A stretch of 20,119 nt of DNA from JAWVZB01 sp033722375 (GCA_033722375.1 JAWVZB010000058.1:1-20119); one strand, 5' to 3'; positions 1 through 7,934 are shown, counted from the stretch's first letter. Notes: generated by a model from the sequence alone, not told the origin. Numbers and translations: made by a program.

Positions 1-1
1 C

Positions 2-217
2 CGGATCCGGTACCACAAGTACGTCCACTACTACCTCATGTGGTGGGACGGGGAGCCACCCGGCCCCCGGGACGACGAAGCGGAGCACGTCGAGTGGGTT
101 CCCATCGAGATCGCGCTCGTGCGGTTGGCACACCGCAACGAGCGCAACCTCGTGAAGAAGGCCATGGAGCTCGAACGCGACACGGCGGGGGCGGGCGAAC
201 GGTCCGACACACGCTGA
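2..217 (+). CDS. NUDIX hydrolase, C-terminal fragment
   Basis: The reading frame enters from the left edge and gives 71 residues beginning RIRYHKYVHYYLMWW and ending at TGA 215-217. The pattern of a Tyr/Trp-rich strand, an acidic loop (GEPPGPRDDEAEHVEWV) and a final helix with IEIALVRL is typical of the C-terminal half of NUDIX hydrolases. The NUDIX box itself would lie outside the window, so catalysis cannot be judged. In M. tuberculosis the corresponding gene is Rv3908 (mutT4), directly upstream of the DUF6049-type gene, and the same neighbour follows here with a probable 4-base overlap. The family call rests on this fragment plus gene order. Confidence 0.72.
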   Translation, partial: RIRYHKYVHYYLMWWDGEPPGPRDDEAEHVEWVPIEIALVRLAHRNERNLVKKAMELERDTAGAGERSDTR

Positions 218-2376
218 GCAGGCGACTGGCGGTCACCGTGTGCGCCGTGGCCGCGATCGTGGCCGTGGTCACCCCCGCGGGCGCCCAGCCCGAGCTGGAC
301 GAGCCCGCCGGGCCCTCCGCGAGGCTCACCGTGACCCAGCTCGAGGCCGTCCTCGGTCCCGGCACCGTGAGCGGCGACGTCGAAGCGCCCGAGGACCTCC
401 AGCTCCGGGCGCTCATCGAGAACCGCGGCGAGGCGCCGCTCAGCAACCTCGAGCTCATCACGGTCGTCCATCGCCCGGTGACGACCCGGAGCGACCTGCG
501 GCATGCACTCGACCGGGGCCAGCCCGAGGGGTTCGTGACGTCGTCGACCGTGCAGATCCGCGACGGCGGGCTGCTGCAACCCGGCGAGATCGCCGGGGCC
601 GAGGTGACGATCCCCGGATCCGCGGCAGGCTGGGCGGAAGAGGACGCCATCTATCCCGTCCGGATAGCGGTCCGGCGGGGCTTCGAGGTACTGGACGAGG
701 TCACCACGGCGGTCGTGCACCTCGCGACCTCCCCGAACGACGACCTGTCAACCCGACAGCCGGAGGCGTCCGGGGTGGTGGCGACGGTCGTGGTCTGGCC
801 GCTGGCCACCGCACCGTGGCGCGGCCCCGACGGCACCTACGACCGGGGGGTCGACGCCGAGATCCGCCTCGGCGGACGGCTCGACCGGCTGCTCGCTGCG
901 CTGGAGGAGGAGGCCGGCGCACCGGTCCTTCTCGCGCCGCCGGCACACCTCCTCGAGGACCTCCGTGACCGCGCAGACGGGTTCACCGAGCGGACGGCGG
1001 ACGGGCCGCGGGAGGTCCCCGCCGACGCGCCCGAAGCGATGCTGGCAGCGGAGTTCCTGGCGCGGCTCCAGGCGGTGATCGAGCGCGCCCCCTTCCCGCC
1101 CGTGTCCGGCCCCTACGCCGACGCGGACGTGGCCGAACTGGCGGGCGGATCGGCCCCCTTGCCGTCCTTCGCCGCGGAGGCGGCCACCGAGGGTCGTCAG
1201 CGGCTACGACAGCTCACCGGGCGCGACCCCGATGGGGCCACCTACCTCGGCGGTGGATGGCTGAACGCCGAGGCGCTGGATCTGCTCCCGGCCGAGCACC
1301 TGCTACTGCCGTGGAGCGCCGTCCAGGGACCCGATCTGGCAGCGAACCCCGACCTGCCGTTCCCCTTGCGCCGACTCATCACCCCGAGCGGGCGTCGCCT
1401 GTCCACCGTGGTCGCCGATCCCTACGTCACCGACGACGTGGCGTCGCCCATGACGGCGCATGGGCACCCGATCGCCGTGCAGCGGGTGCTCGCTGCCACG
1501 GCGATGATCCACCTCGGCCAGCCGAGCCGGATCCAGCCGCTCCTCGTCTTCCCTCCGGCCGACTGGCAACCAGATCCGCAGGTCCCGGCGCCCCTGATCC
1601 GCGCCCTCCGGAACGCGACCTGGCTCGCGCTCACCGCCCCGACCGAGCAGCTCGCGTCGGCATCGCGACCCTCCGGCGGGGCCACGCTCGCCGACGACGG
1701 CGTGGGGCTGGGTCAGGGCCTGGAGGAGGCACTCGCCCGCGCCGGGCGCGAGCTGGAGGCTCTCGTCACGTCACTGCCGGACGAGGTCACCGGGATCGGC
1801 GACCGGAACCCTGACGAGCTCGAGGACCAGCTCCTCCGCGCGGCCAGCGTGTGGTTCGCCCGGTCCGACCAGGGTCGCGCCACCCTGCTGGTCGCCGACG
1901 TCCAGCAGGCGCTCGACCAGCGGTACGGGGAGGTGACCGTGCCGGCCTCCGCCCAGGTCACGCTGACGTCCGAACGCGGGGCGCTGCCGGTCACGCTCCA
2001 GCGCAGCGAGGGCGGGCCGATCACGGTCCGTGTCACCGTGAGCTCACGCGGGAACCTGCGGTGGCCGGAACGCACGCAGGAGGTGGCACTGACGGGGGCC
2101 GGCACCCAGACCGTGTCCTTCGACACGGTCGCGCTGGGACGGGGAACCTTCACGGTCACGGTCCGCGTCACGGACGCCACCGGCACCCGGCTCCTGGACG
2201 AAGCCGACCTGTCGGTGCGTTCGACGGCGATCAGCCGCCCCGCCCTGCTGGCGATCGCCGGTGTCGTCGTGATCCTCCTGATCTGGGGTGCGGTCCGACG
2301 CCGTCGCCCGAAGCGCCCGAAGCTCGAGGTCGTCCCCCCACCCGAGCGAGAGCACTCGACCACGGGGGAGAAGTGA
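214..2376 (+). CDS. DUF6049-like secreted, membrane-anchored protein (Rv3909 type)
   Basis: About 720 residues. The N-terminus reads SRRLAVTVCAVAAIVAVV then TPAGAQP, a clear Sec signal peptide with an Ala-x-Ala-like cleavage site. A long extracytoplasmic region with Ig-like beta segments follows (for example VTLTSERGALPVTLQRSEGG near 1960-2010). One C-terminal membrane span (PALLAIAGVVVILLIWGAV) precedes a short Arg/Lys-rich cytoplasmic tail. Size and position after a NUDIX gene match actinobacterial DUF6049 / Rv3909, whose function is unknown and which is usually linked to MurJ. The start is uncertain. The frame is open from 40, but ATG/GTG/TTG choices are poor: GTG 40 and 94 put an odd Arg-rich leader before the signal peptide, and GTG 238 removes its positive n-region. 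CTG 214, overlapping the upstream TGA as CTGA, would give an ideal signal peptide, so I use it provisionally. Confidence 0.75.
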   Translation: MSRRLAVTVCAVAAIVAVVTPAGAQPELDEPAGPSARLTVTQLEAVLGPGTVSGDVEAPEDLQLRALIENRGEAPLSNLELITVVHRPVTTRSDLRHALDRGQPEGFVTSSTVQIRDGGLLQPGEIAGAEVTIPGSAAGWAEEDAIYPVRIAVRRGFEVLDEVTTAVVHLATSPNDDLSTRQPEASGVVATVVVWPLATAPWRGPDGTYDRGVDAEIRLGGRLDRLLAALEEEAGAPVLLAPPAHLLEDLRDRADGFTERTADGPREVPADAPEAMLAAEFLARLQAVIERAPFPPVSGPYADADVAELAGGSAPLPSFAAEAATEGRQRLRQLTGRDPDGATYLGGGWLNAEALDLLPAEHLLLPWSAVQGPDLAANPDLPFPLRRLITPSGRRLSTVVADPYVTDDVASPMTAHGHPIAVQRVLAATAMIHLGQPSRIQPLLVFPPADWQPDPQVPAPLIRALRNATWLALTAPTEQLASASRPSGGATLADDGVGLGQGLEEALARAGRELEALVTSLPDEVTGIGDRNPDELEDQLLRAASVWFARSDQGRATLLVADVQQALDQRYGEVTVPASAQVTLTSERGALPVTLQRSEGGPITVRVTVSSRGNLRWPERTQEVALTGAGTQTVSFDTVALGRGTFTVTVRVTDATGTRLLDEADLSVRSTAISRPALLAIAGVVVILLIWGAVRRRRPKRPKLEVVPPPEREHSTTGEK

Positions 2377-2421
2377 CATCGAGCGCTGCGCCCGCGACAC
2401 TACGGGGAGTGGCCGCCCGAC

Positions 2422-2428
2422 AGGGGAG
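2422..2428 (+). promoter_or_regulatory. Shine-Dalgarno site that fixes a TTG start
   Basis: AGGGGAG lies 6 bases upstream of TTG 2435. It is the best ribosome site in the region and supports TTG as the start of the small membrane protein, although the frame is open from 2288. Confidence 0.6.
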
Positions 2429-2434
2429 CGAACG

Positions 2435-2809
2435 TTGCGAGGGGACGAGACCGGCGGGATCATCACCGACTGGCTGCTTCAGGTGGTCATCTTCCTCGCC
2501 CTGGTGGGTCTCGTGGGCTTCGAGGCGATCACGATCGCCGTGACGAGCGTCAACCTCCAGGACGACGCCCAGGACGTTGCGCGCACCGCTGCGCGCACCT
2601 ATAAGAGCGCACGACGGCTGCCGCCAGCACGGGAGGCCGCGGAGGAGCTCGCGGAGGAACGTGAGGTCACGCTCGTGGACGTCACCGAGGAGGACGGCGT
2701 CGTGACCGTGACCCTCGTCAAGCAGGCGGACACGCTCGTGGTGCACAACATCGGCCTCTTCGACGATCTCGTCGAGGCGGACGCCGAGGCCAGCGCCCGC
2801 TGGCGATGA
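2435..2809 (+). CDS. Small single-span TadE/pseudopilin-like membrane protein
   Basis: The protein has 124 residues from a TTG start. It begins RGDETGGIITDW, continues with one long hydrophobic helix (about residues 13-36, LLQVVIFLALVGLVGFEAIT), then a helical stretch (NLQDDAQDVARTAARTYKSA), then an acidic helix and beta segments (GVVTVTLVKQADTLVV). A short charged leader, one N-terminal helix containing a Glu, and a downstream Ala-rich helix resemble TadE/TadG-like and other pseudopilin-like proteins. I do not recognise a specific family. It occupies the position between the DUF6049-type gene and the kinase where murJ is found in mycobacteria. The gap to the kinase is 28 bp, so co-transcription is likely. 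Confidence 0.6.
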   Translation: MRGDETGGIITDWLLQVVIFLALVGLVGFEAITIAVTSVNLQDDAQDVARTAARTYKSARRLPPAREAAEELAEEREVTLVDVTEEDGVVTVTLVKQADTLVVHNIGLFDDLVEADAEASARWR

Positions 2810-2837
2810 CCGCAACCCAGCCTCGGAACGAAGACGG

Positions 2838-4526
2838 ATGAGCGACCACAACAGCTCGTCACCGACCCCGGAGCCGGGGGTCGGTGAGGGCGTGCCGCCG
2901 GACGAGGCCCCGACCGTCATGGGCGAGCAGACCACGCCCCCACCGGACCAGGCGCCGACGGACCACGGCCAGGGATCGACCAACGCCCCCCACCGCGACA
3001 GCACCTGGCCGGGTGAGCTGCGCCGGCTCGCCGACCGCTACCAGCTCGAGGAGCCGATCGCCTCGGGCGGCGCCGCGATCGTGTGGCGCGCGTTCGACGA
3101 GGTGCTGTCGCGCTCCGTCGCGGTCAAGCTCCTCCATCCCCACCTCGCCACCGACCCCACCACCGTCGAACGGTTCCGACTCGAGTCCATCAACGCGGCT
3201 CGGCTGACCCACCCCAACGTCGTCGCCATCTACGACACGGGCCAGCAGGAGGACATCGTCTACCTCGTGATGGAGTACGTCGACGGTCCGAGCCTCCGCG
3301 ACATCGTCCGGGAGCGGGGTCAGCTCGACCCGGCCGTGGTCGCCGCGCTCGGTGAGCAGGTCGCCGCGGCGCTCGGGGAAGCGCACCAGCACGGCATCGT
3401 GCACCGCGACGTCAAGCCCGCGAACATCCTCCTGACCTCCGACGGTGTGGCCAAGGTCACGGACTTCGGCATCGCGAAGGCGCTGTCGGGCAACCAGGTC
3501 ACCCTGACGAGTCCCGGCACGGTGGTCGGCACGGCCGCCTACGTGGCTCCGGAGCAGCTCGAAGGTGGCGAAGTCGACGGCCGCGCCGACATCTACGCGC
3601 TCGGGGTCGTGCTCTACGAGTGTCTGACCGGCCAGCCGGCCTGGCAGGGGGACACGCCCACGGCTACGGCCGCTGCGCGACTGACCCAGGACCTGCTGGC
3701 GCCCCGCCAGGTGCGGGCCGACGTGCCCCGCGCGCTCGACGACATCATCGTGCGCGCCACCCGGCGGGCTCCTGACGACCGCTACGCGGACGGGGCCACG
3801 TTCGCCGCGAGCATCGCCCCGCTGGTGCGCGCCCGCCCGAGCGAGGTGACCGCCTCGCTCGTGTCGGGCCTCACCGGCGACGGCGACGACCAGGGGGACG
3901 CCGATACCGCCCCGCCGCCGATCTCGACCGTCGCTGTGGACCAGAGCACCTACGGACGGCGGCTTGTGATCGCGTTCGTCGCCGGCCTCGTGCTCGCGTT
4001 GGCCGGCTTCGGGGTGGTCCAGGCCGTCCGCGACGAGCCGCGGCCCCCGTCTCCGATCCCGGGCGTCGAGCGCTACACGGTCAGCGAGGTCGGGGTGTTC
4101 GACCCGTTCGGGGACGGAAACGAGCATCAGGACGAGTTGGACGCCGCCGTGGACGGCAACCTCGACACCTCGTGGGCGACGGAGGCGTACCGCGACCCGC
4201 TGACGTCGGTCAAGCCCGGGGTCGGCCTGTGGTTCGACCTCGGCGAGCCGGTGGCGGTCACCCAGGTCGTGATCGACAGCGACACCCCCGGGATGACGGT
4301 CGAGCTCTACACCGCCGTCGAGCTTCCCGACGCTCAGAGCGACGAGTTCGGCTGGGGGGACCGCATCGCCCAGCTCGACGGCACCGAGGTGTTCGACCGC
4401 GTGGACGTCGAGGCCACCGCCCGCTACTGGCTGGTGTGGATCGTCGACGTGCCCGAGACCACCGACGGCCGCTTCCAGGGGTCACTCGCCGAGGTGCGGT
4501 TCGTCAGCGTCACGGAGGGGTCGTGA
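2838..4526 (+). CDS. Ser/Thr protein kinase with transmembrane helix and discoidin-like ectodomain
   Basis: The protein has 562 residues. Residues 1-62 are Pro/Ser/Thr-rich and probably disordered. The kinase domain spans about 68-330: glycine loop ASGGAAIVW (75-83), VAVK lysine K97, candidate helix-C Glu E116, HRDVKPAN (189-196), DFG (209-211) and APEQ (237-240). All catalytic motifs are present. A membrane helix lies at about 376-397. The extracellular part (411-562, with DAAVDGNLDTSWAT, GLWFDLGEPVAVTQVVI and YWLVWIVDVP) has the jelly-roll pattern of F5/8-type-C or carbohydrate-binding domains. Kinase, helix and lectin-like domain correspond to the C-terminal half of M. tuberculosis Rv3910, where they are fused to MviN/MurJ and the kinase is degenerate. 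Here the protein is separate and looks active. Its stop overlaps the sigma factor start (GTGA). Confidence 0.9.
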   Translation: MSDHNSSSPTPEPGVGEGVPPDEAPTVMGEQTTPPPDQAPTDHGQGSTNAPHRDSTWPGELRRLADRYQLEEPIASGGAAIVWRAFDEVLSRSVAVKLLHPHLATDPTTVERFRLESINAARLTHPNVVAIYDTGQQEDIVYLVMEYVDGPSLRDIVRERGQLDPAVVAALGEQVAAALGEAHQHGIVHRDVKPANILLTSDGVAKVTDFGIAKALSGNQVTLTSPGTVVGTAAYVAPEQLEGGEVDGRADIYALGVVLYECLTGQPAWQGDTPTATAAARLTQDLLAPRQVRADVPRALDDIIVRATRRAPDDRYADGATFAASIAPLVRARPSEVTASLVSGLTGDGDDQGDADTAPPPISTVAVDQSTYGRRLVIAFVAGLVLALAGFGVVQAVRDEPRPPSPIPGVERYTVSEVGVFDPFGDGNEHQDELDAAVDGNLDTSWATEAYRDPLTSVKPGVGLWFDLGEPVAVTQVVIDSDTPGMTVELYTAVELPDAQSDEFGWGDRIAQLDGTEVFDRVDVEATARYWLVWIVDVPETTDGRFQGSLAEVRFVSVTEGS

Positions 4527-5179
4527 CCGGGGACGTCACCGACGAGGAGCTGCTCGCCACCTACGTGGAGGGCGCTGGCCGCCGGCGCGAGGAGGCCTTC
4601 CTCGAGCTGGTGGACCGCTTCGAACGGCGCGTCTACGCCATCTGCTACCGACACTTCGGCAACCACGCCGACGCCGAGGACGCCACCCAGGACACGTTCC
4701 TGTCGATCGCGCGGAAGGCGCACCAGTTCGCCGGGGACAGCAAGCTGTCGACCTGGATCTACCGCGTGGCCGTCAACGCCTGCAACGATCTCGGTCGCAA
4801 GTACGCCCGCCGCCCCCAGACCCCCGTCGGGGACGTGAGTCGCGTCGCCGCCGAGACGGCCGGTGGTGAGGAGACCGTGGACGATGCGCTGGCGGGGCTC
4901 GAGCTCGCGCACGAGATCGAGCAGGCGCTGCTCCAGCTCGACGAGGTCTCCCGCAGCCTGATCGTCCTGTGCTCGATCGAGGGCATGAGCTACGCCGAGG
5001 CGTCCGAGGTCTTCGACATGCCGGTCGGCACCATCAAGAGCCGGGTGTTCCGCGCCCGTGCCCAGCTCGCGGAGCTCCTCGAGCCGATCCAGGACCTGAC
5101 CGGCGGTGCCGCGAGCACCGAGCGGGAGCGGGGCGTCTCCGAGGCGACCGACCCCCGATCGGCGCGCGGCCCTCCGTAG
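4523..5179 (+). CDS. sigM: ECF RNA polymerase sigma factor, SigM-like
   Basis: The protein has 218 residues. Region 2 (about 22-95) contains RFERRVYAICYRHFGNHADA, EDATQDTFLSIARKAHQF and STWIYRVAVNAC. Region 4 (about 135-190) contains IEQALLQLDEVSRSLIVLCS, EGMSYAEASEVFDMPVGTIK and SRVFRARAQLAEL. The C-terminus carries an extra tail of about 28 polar residues. GTG 4523 overlaps the kinase TGA by 4 bases and is preceded by GGAGGGG, which fixes this start against a frame open from 4172. The order kinase, sigma, membrane anti-sigma, trxB, trxA matches Rv3910-Rv3914, so SigM is the best orthologue by position. Within-family assignment is by synteny and was not confirmed by phylogeny. Confidence 0.9.
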   Translation: MTGDVTDEELLATYVEGAGRRREEAFLELVDRFERRVYAICYRHFGNHADAEDATQDTFLSIARKAHQFAGDSKLSTWIYRVAVNACNDLGRKYARRPQTPVGDVSRVAAETAGGEETVDDALAGLELAHEIEQALLQLDEVSRSLIVLCSIEGMSYAEASEVFDMPVGTIKSRVFRARAQLAELLEPIQDLTGGAASTERERGVSEATDPRSARGPP

Positions 5180-5254
5180 CCAGCCGCCCGGCACGGCCCA
5201 TGCAACCCCGACCCCCTCGACGACGTCCAAACCAACACCAGACACAGGAGCACC

Positions 5255-6193
5255 GTGAACGACGGCGAACGCCTCGCCGCCTACCTCGTGGGCGACCTCG
5301 ACCCGGCCGAGCGCCGGGAGCTCGAGGCACGCCTCGAACGCGATCCTGCGCTGCGTGCCCGGCTCGAGCGGATCCGGCGCACCGACGACGCCCTCGGTTC
5401 ACTCCCGCGGCCCGAGCCCCGCTCGGAGTTCTCGGTCCGCCTCCGCGACGAGCTCCGCCGTGAGCTGGCGGGCCCGCCGTCGACCGCGCCGACGACCGAT
5501 GAGCTGGCGGCGCGCCGCCGGGAGCGGGAGCGGTGGAGCGTCCCACGCTGGCTGGCCCCGTTGGGTGCCGCCGCCGCCGGACTGGCGCTGTTCGCCGTGA
5601 TCGGTATCGGGCTCACCAACCTCGGCGGCGACGACGATGCGGACATGGCCGCGATGAACGCCGATACGCAGGAGACCACCCTCGAAGGCGCCCGCGACGG
5701 CGCCGCCGGTCCGGTCGTGGTCGCGCTCGGTCGCGACTACACCGAGGACGACGTCACGGCCGTTTTCGACCATCCGGCGTTCGCCCCGGTGGTCGGCCTG
5801 AGCTCCGGCGAAGCCGAACAGACCGCCGAGACCTACGGGGACCCCTTCGGGATCGAGGGCGAGGGCGACGACGCCGCGGCTGCCGATGCCCAGGCCGAGG
5901 GGGATACCGCGGGGGGCGCGGCCGAGCCGCCCGCACCAGAGCGCCTCGCCCCGCTCGTCGAGGGGGACGCCACCGACGAGGAGCTCGCCGCCGTCCAACG
6001 GTGCCTCCCCCAGCTCTACGAGCAGGCCGGCACGCTGGTCCCGGTCTACGCCGAGATCGCCGCGTTCGAGGGCCAGGCCGCGATCGTCTACGGCCTCGTG
6101 GCCGAGGATCCCGAGACCGGCGAGTTCTCCCAGCTCGAGCTCTGGGTCGTGAGTGCCGATACCTGCGAGGTGTTGTTCTTCACCCAGCGGTAG
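5255..6193 (+). CDS. Membrane anti-sigma factor lacking the zinc motif
   Basis: The protein has 312 residues, with GTG 5255 preceded by AGGAG. The N-terminal cytoplasmic domain (1-95) starts ERLAAYLVGDLDPAERRELE, the usual anti-sigma-domain helix pattern. The HxxxCxxC zinc site of ZAS proteins is absent; the equivalent stretch is ERDPALRARLE. One membrane helix lies at about 100-121. The extracytoplasmic region has a folded first part (PVVVALGRDYTEDDVTAVF), an acidic Ala/Gly-rich linker (about 200-228) and a C-terminal domain containing the only two cysteines, C250 and C304. It lies 75 bp downstream of the sigma gene, the position of M. tuberculosis RsmA (Rv3912), and is presumed to bind that sigma factor. 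Its stop is only 3 bp from the stop of the convergent B-box gene. Confidence 0.83.
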   Translation: MNDGERLAAYLVGDLDPAERRELEARLERDPALRARLERIRRTDDALGSLPRPEPRSEFSVRLRDELRRELAGPPSTAPTTDELAARRRERERWSVPRWLAPLGAAAAGLALFAVIGIGLTNLGGDDDADMAAMNADTQETTLEGARDGAAGPVVVALGRDYTEDDVTAVFDHPAFAPVVGLSSGEAEQTAETYGDPFGIEGEGDDAAAADAQAEGDTAGGAAEPPAPERLAPLVEGDATDEELAAVQRCLPQLYEQAGTLVPVYAEIAAFEGQAAIVYGLVAEDPETGEFSQLELWVVSADTCEVLFFTQR

Positions 6194-6196
6194 CGG

Positions 6197-6700
6197 TCAC
6201 CGGTTGAACTTGAGCCACGCCCCGTAGGCGGCGGCCAGGTAGGTGATGAGGTTCAGCCCGCCCGGGAACCACACGCCGAACCCGAACAGCCAGGCGGCCT
6301 CGACCGCGAGCGCGGACAGGACGATCGCACCCCACTGGAACGGGGCGGCACGGTTGCCCTCGGAGCCCCACAGGACCGCCCTGGCGATGAGGTAGCCGGC
6401 AACGCCGCTGCCGATCCAGGTGAAGAACCCGACGCTCGTGAACAGCAGCGACAGCACGAACCCGCCGGCGGCAGCGGCGAGGAGCCCCACTCCGGCGGCC
6501 TTGGCGTACTGCCGCGGCTTGCCGACAGCGCGGGCCGAACGGGGCTGTCTGGCGCAGTCGGGGCACTTCTGACCGACCGGCGTGGCGATCGAGCACTTCG
6601 GGCAGATCGGCGTGCCGCACTGCGAACAGCGCAGGCGGGTCTCGGTGCCGTGGCGCGCACATTCGGTGACGCCGCGGGGATGTTCGTCGGTCTGGCTCAT
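6197..6700 (-). CDS. B-box/zinc-ribbon membrane protein
   Basis: The protein has 167 residues from ATG (complement 6698-6700), with GGAG 4 bases upstream. The N-terminus is a cysteine-rich module: C14, H17, C25, C28, C33, C36, C46 and C49 (CARHGTETRLRCSQCGTPIC then PKCS and KCPDC). This is the B-box-type zinc finger found at the N-terminus of many actinobacterial rhomboid proteases. The rest is about four hydrophobic segments (from residue 68: AAGVGLLAAAAGGFVLSLLF, FFTWIGSGVAGYLIARAVL, GAIVLSALAVEAAWLFGF, NLITYLAAAYGAWL). No rhomboid GxSG/His motif is visible, so this is a zinc-finger membrane protein of unknown function. The frame stays open upstream to 6784, but that extension is Pro/Arg-rich and is rejected. 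Confidence 0.8.
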   Translation of the reverse strand: MSQTDEHPRGVTECARHGTETRLRCSQCGTPICPKCSIATPVGQKCPDCARQPRSARAVGKPRQYAKAAGVGLLAAAAGGFVLSLLFTSVGFFTWIGSGVAGYLIARAVLWGSEGNRAAPFQWGAIVLSALAVEAAWLFGFGVWFPGGLNLITYLAAAYGAWLKFNR

Positions 6701-6770
6701 GCCGCTCCGCTGTCCGGTGTGGCCGGCGTCGGGAAGGGTACGCGCGCCTGTCGTTCGTCCGGGGCGGGGT

Positions 6771-6798
6771 GGGAATGGCACCACCCCGTCGCACCGTT
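6771..6798 (+). promoter_or_regulatory. Candidate ECF-sigma promoter of trxB
   Basis: GGGAAT at 6771-6776 and GTT at 6796-6798 are separated by 19 bases. This matches the -35/-10 pattern of SigR/SigH-type thiol-stress sigma factors, which control trxB in Streptomyces and mycobacteria. The expected transcript would start near 6804-6806, leaving about 40 bases before ATG 6845. The usual optimum spacing is 18, so this site is slightly off. Confidence 0.5.
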
Positions 6799-6844
6799 AG
6801 GCTCCATGACACGTCCCACCCACACCCATCCACGAGGCATCCGC

Positions 6845-7828
6845 ATGTCCGACCGCACCTCCGAGACCCGCGACGTGGTCATCATCGGCTCCGGCCCTGC
6901 CGGGCTCACCGCTGCCGTCTACGCAGCCCGCGCCAACCTCGAGCCGCTCGTCATCGAGGGGATGGCGCGGGGTGGCCCGACCGGTGGCCAGCTCACGCTG
7001 ACGACCGACGTCGAGAACTACCCCGGGTTCCCGGAAGGGATCATGGGGCCCGAGCTCATCCAGCAGATGCGGGAGCAAGCGGAACGGTTCGGCACGAGCT
7101 ACATCACCGAGGACGTGACCTCGGTCGACCTCGACCGGCGCCCGTTCCGACTCGACACCGATTCGGGCCAGGAGATCTACACCCAGGCGCTGATCATCGC
7201 GACCGGCGCCCGGCCGCGTCGGCTCGAGATCCCCGGCGAGGACGAACTGTGGGGTGGCGGCGTGTCCGCCTGCGCCACCTGCGACGGGTTCTTCTTCAAG
7301 GACCAGGAGGTCGTGGTGGTCGGCGGAGGCGACTCCGCCATGGAGGAGGCCACGTTCCTGACGAAGTTCGCCTCGAAGGTCACCGTCGTCCACCGTCGGG
7401 ACGAGCTCCGCGCGTCGAAGATCATGCAGGAACGTGCCTTCAAGAACGACAAGGTCGAGTTCATCTGGAACGCGACGGTCGAGGAGATCCACGGCGAGAA
7501 CGGCCAGGTCAGCGCGGTCACGCTCGAGAACACCGAGACCGGCGAGCGGACCGAGTTCCCGACGAGCGGCGTGTTCCTGGCGATCGGCCACATCCCCAAC
7601 ACCCAGCTCTTCGAAGGCGTCCTCGACATGGACGACGACGGGTACCTGCTGGTCGACGAACCGACCACCAGGACCAACGTGCCCGGGGTCTTCGCGTCGG
7701 GTGACGTCATGGACCACATCTACCGCCAGGCGGTGACCGCCGCCGGAACCGGCTGTCGGGCGGCGATCGACGCCGAGCGGTGGCTCGCCGAGCAGACGAC
7801 CGCGAGCCCCGACTCCCCGCGCGGCTGA
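6845..7828 (+). CDS. trxB: Thioredoxin reductase
   Basis: The protein has 327 residues. It contains the FAD-binding motif VVIIGSGPAG (11-20), TGGQL (46-50), the redox-active disulfide CATC (143-146, in SACATCDGFF), the NADPH-binding motif VVVGGGDSAMEEA (157-169) with HRRDELRASK (183-192), and the C-terminal FAD motif GVFASGDVMD. Length and motif order are those of bacterial low-molecular-weight TrxB, which transfers electrons from NADPH to thioredoxin in the cytoplasm. ATG 6845 has GAGG 7 bases upstream. An in-frame ATG at 6806 would add a His/Pro/Thr-rich leader and could be used only if the transcript is leaderless. trxA follows after 106 bp with its own promoter motif. Confidence 0.97.
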   Translation: MSDRTSETRDVVIIGSGPAGLTAAVYAARANLEPLVIEGMARGGPTGGQLTLTTDVENYPGFPEGIMGPELIQQMREQAERFGTSYITEDVTSVDLDRRPFRLDTDSGQEIYTQALIIATGARPRRLEIPGEDELWGGGVSACATCDGFFFKDQEVVVVGGGDSAMEEATFLTKFASKVTVVHRRDELRASKIMQERAFKNDKVEFIWNATVEEIHGENGQVSAVTLENTETGERTEFPTSGVFLAIGHIPNTQLFEGVLDMDDDGYLLVDEPTTRTNVPGVFASGDVMDHIYRQAVTAAGTGCRAAIDAERWLAEQTTASPDSPRG

Positions 7829-7875
7829 CCGCACCCCACCTCCCCTGCGGCCCCGTCCGCACGGGCTACGTTCGG

Positions 7876-7902
7876 GGGAACACCCCGCCCCGGAGCACTG
7901 TT
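7876..7902 (+). promoter_or_regulatory. Candidate ECF-sigma promoter of trxA
   Basis: GGGAAC at 7876-7881, exactly 18 bases, then GTT at 7900-7902. This is a full match to the SigR/SigH-class consensus (GGGAAY-N18-GTT). A start near 7908-7910 would leave a leader of about 25 bases that contains the ACGGAGG ribosome site (7921-7927). Confidence 0.65.
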
Positions 7903-7934
7903 GTCCTGGGCGAGAGATCCACGGAGGCCATCAC

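Noticed and set aside
40..213. Upstream extension of the DUF6049-like frame to GTG 40
   Set aside because: It overlaps the NUDIX coding sequence and would put an Arg/Gly-rich leader in front of a good signal peptide; it is the shadow frame of the NUDIX gene.
4172..4522. Upstream extension of the sigma factor frame
   Set aside because: It is a shadow of the kinase ectodomain; GTG 4523 with GGAGGGG and a 4-base overlap is the clear start.
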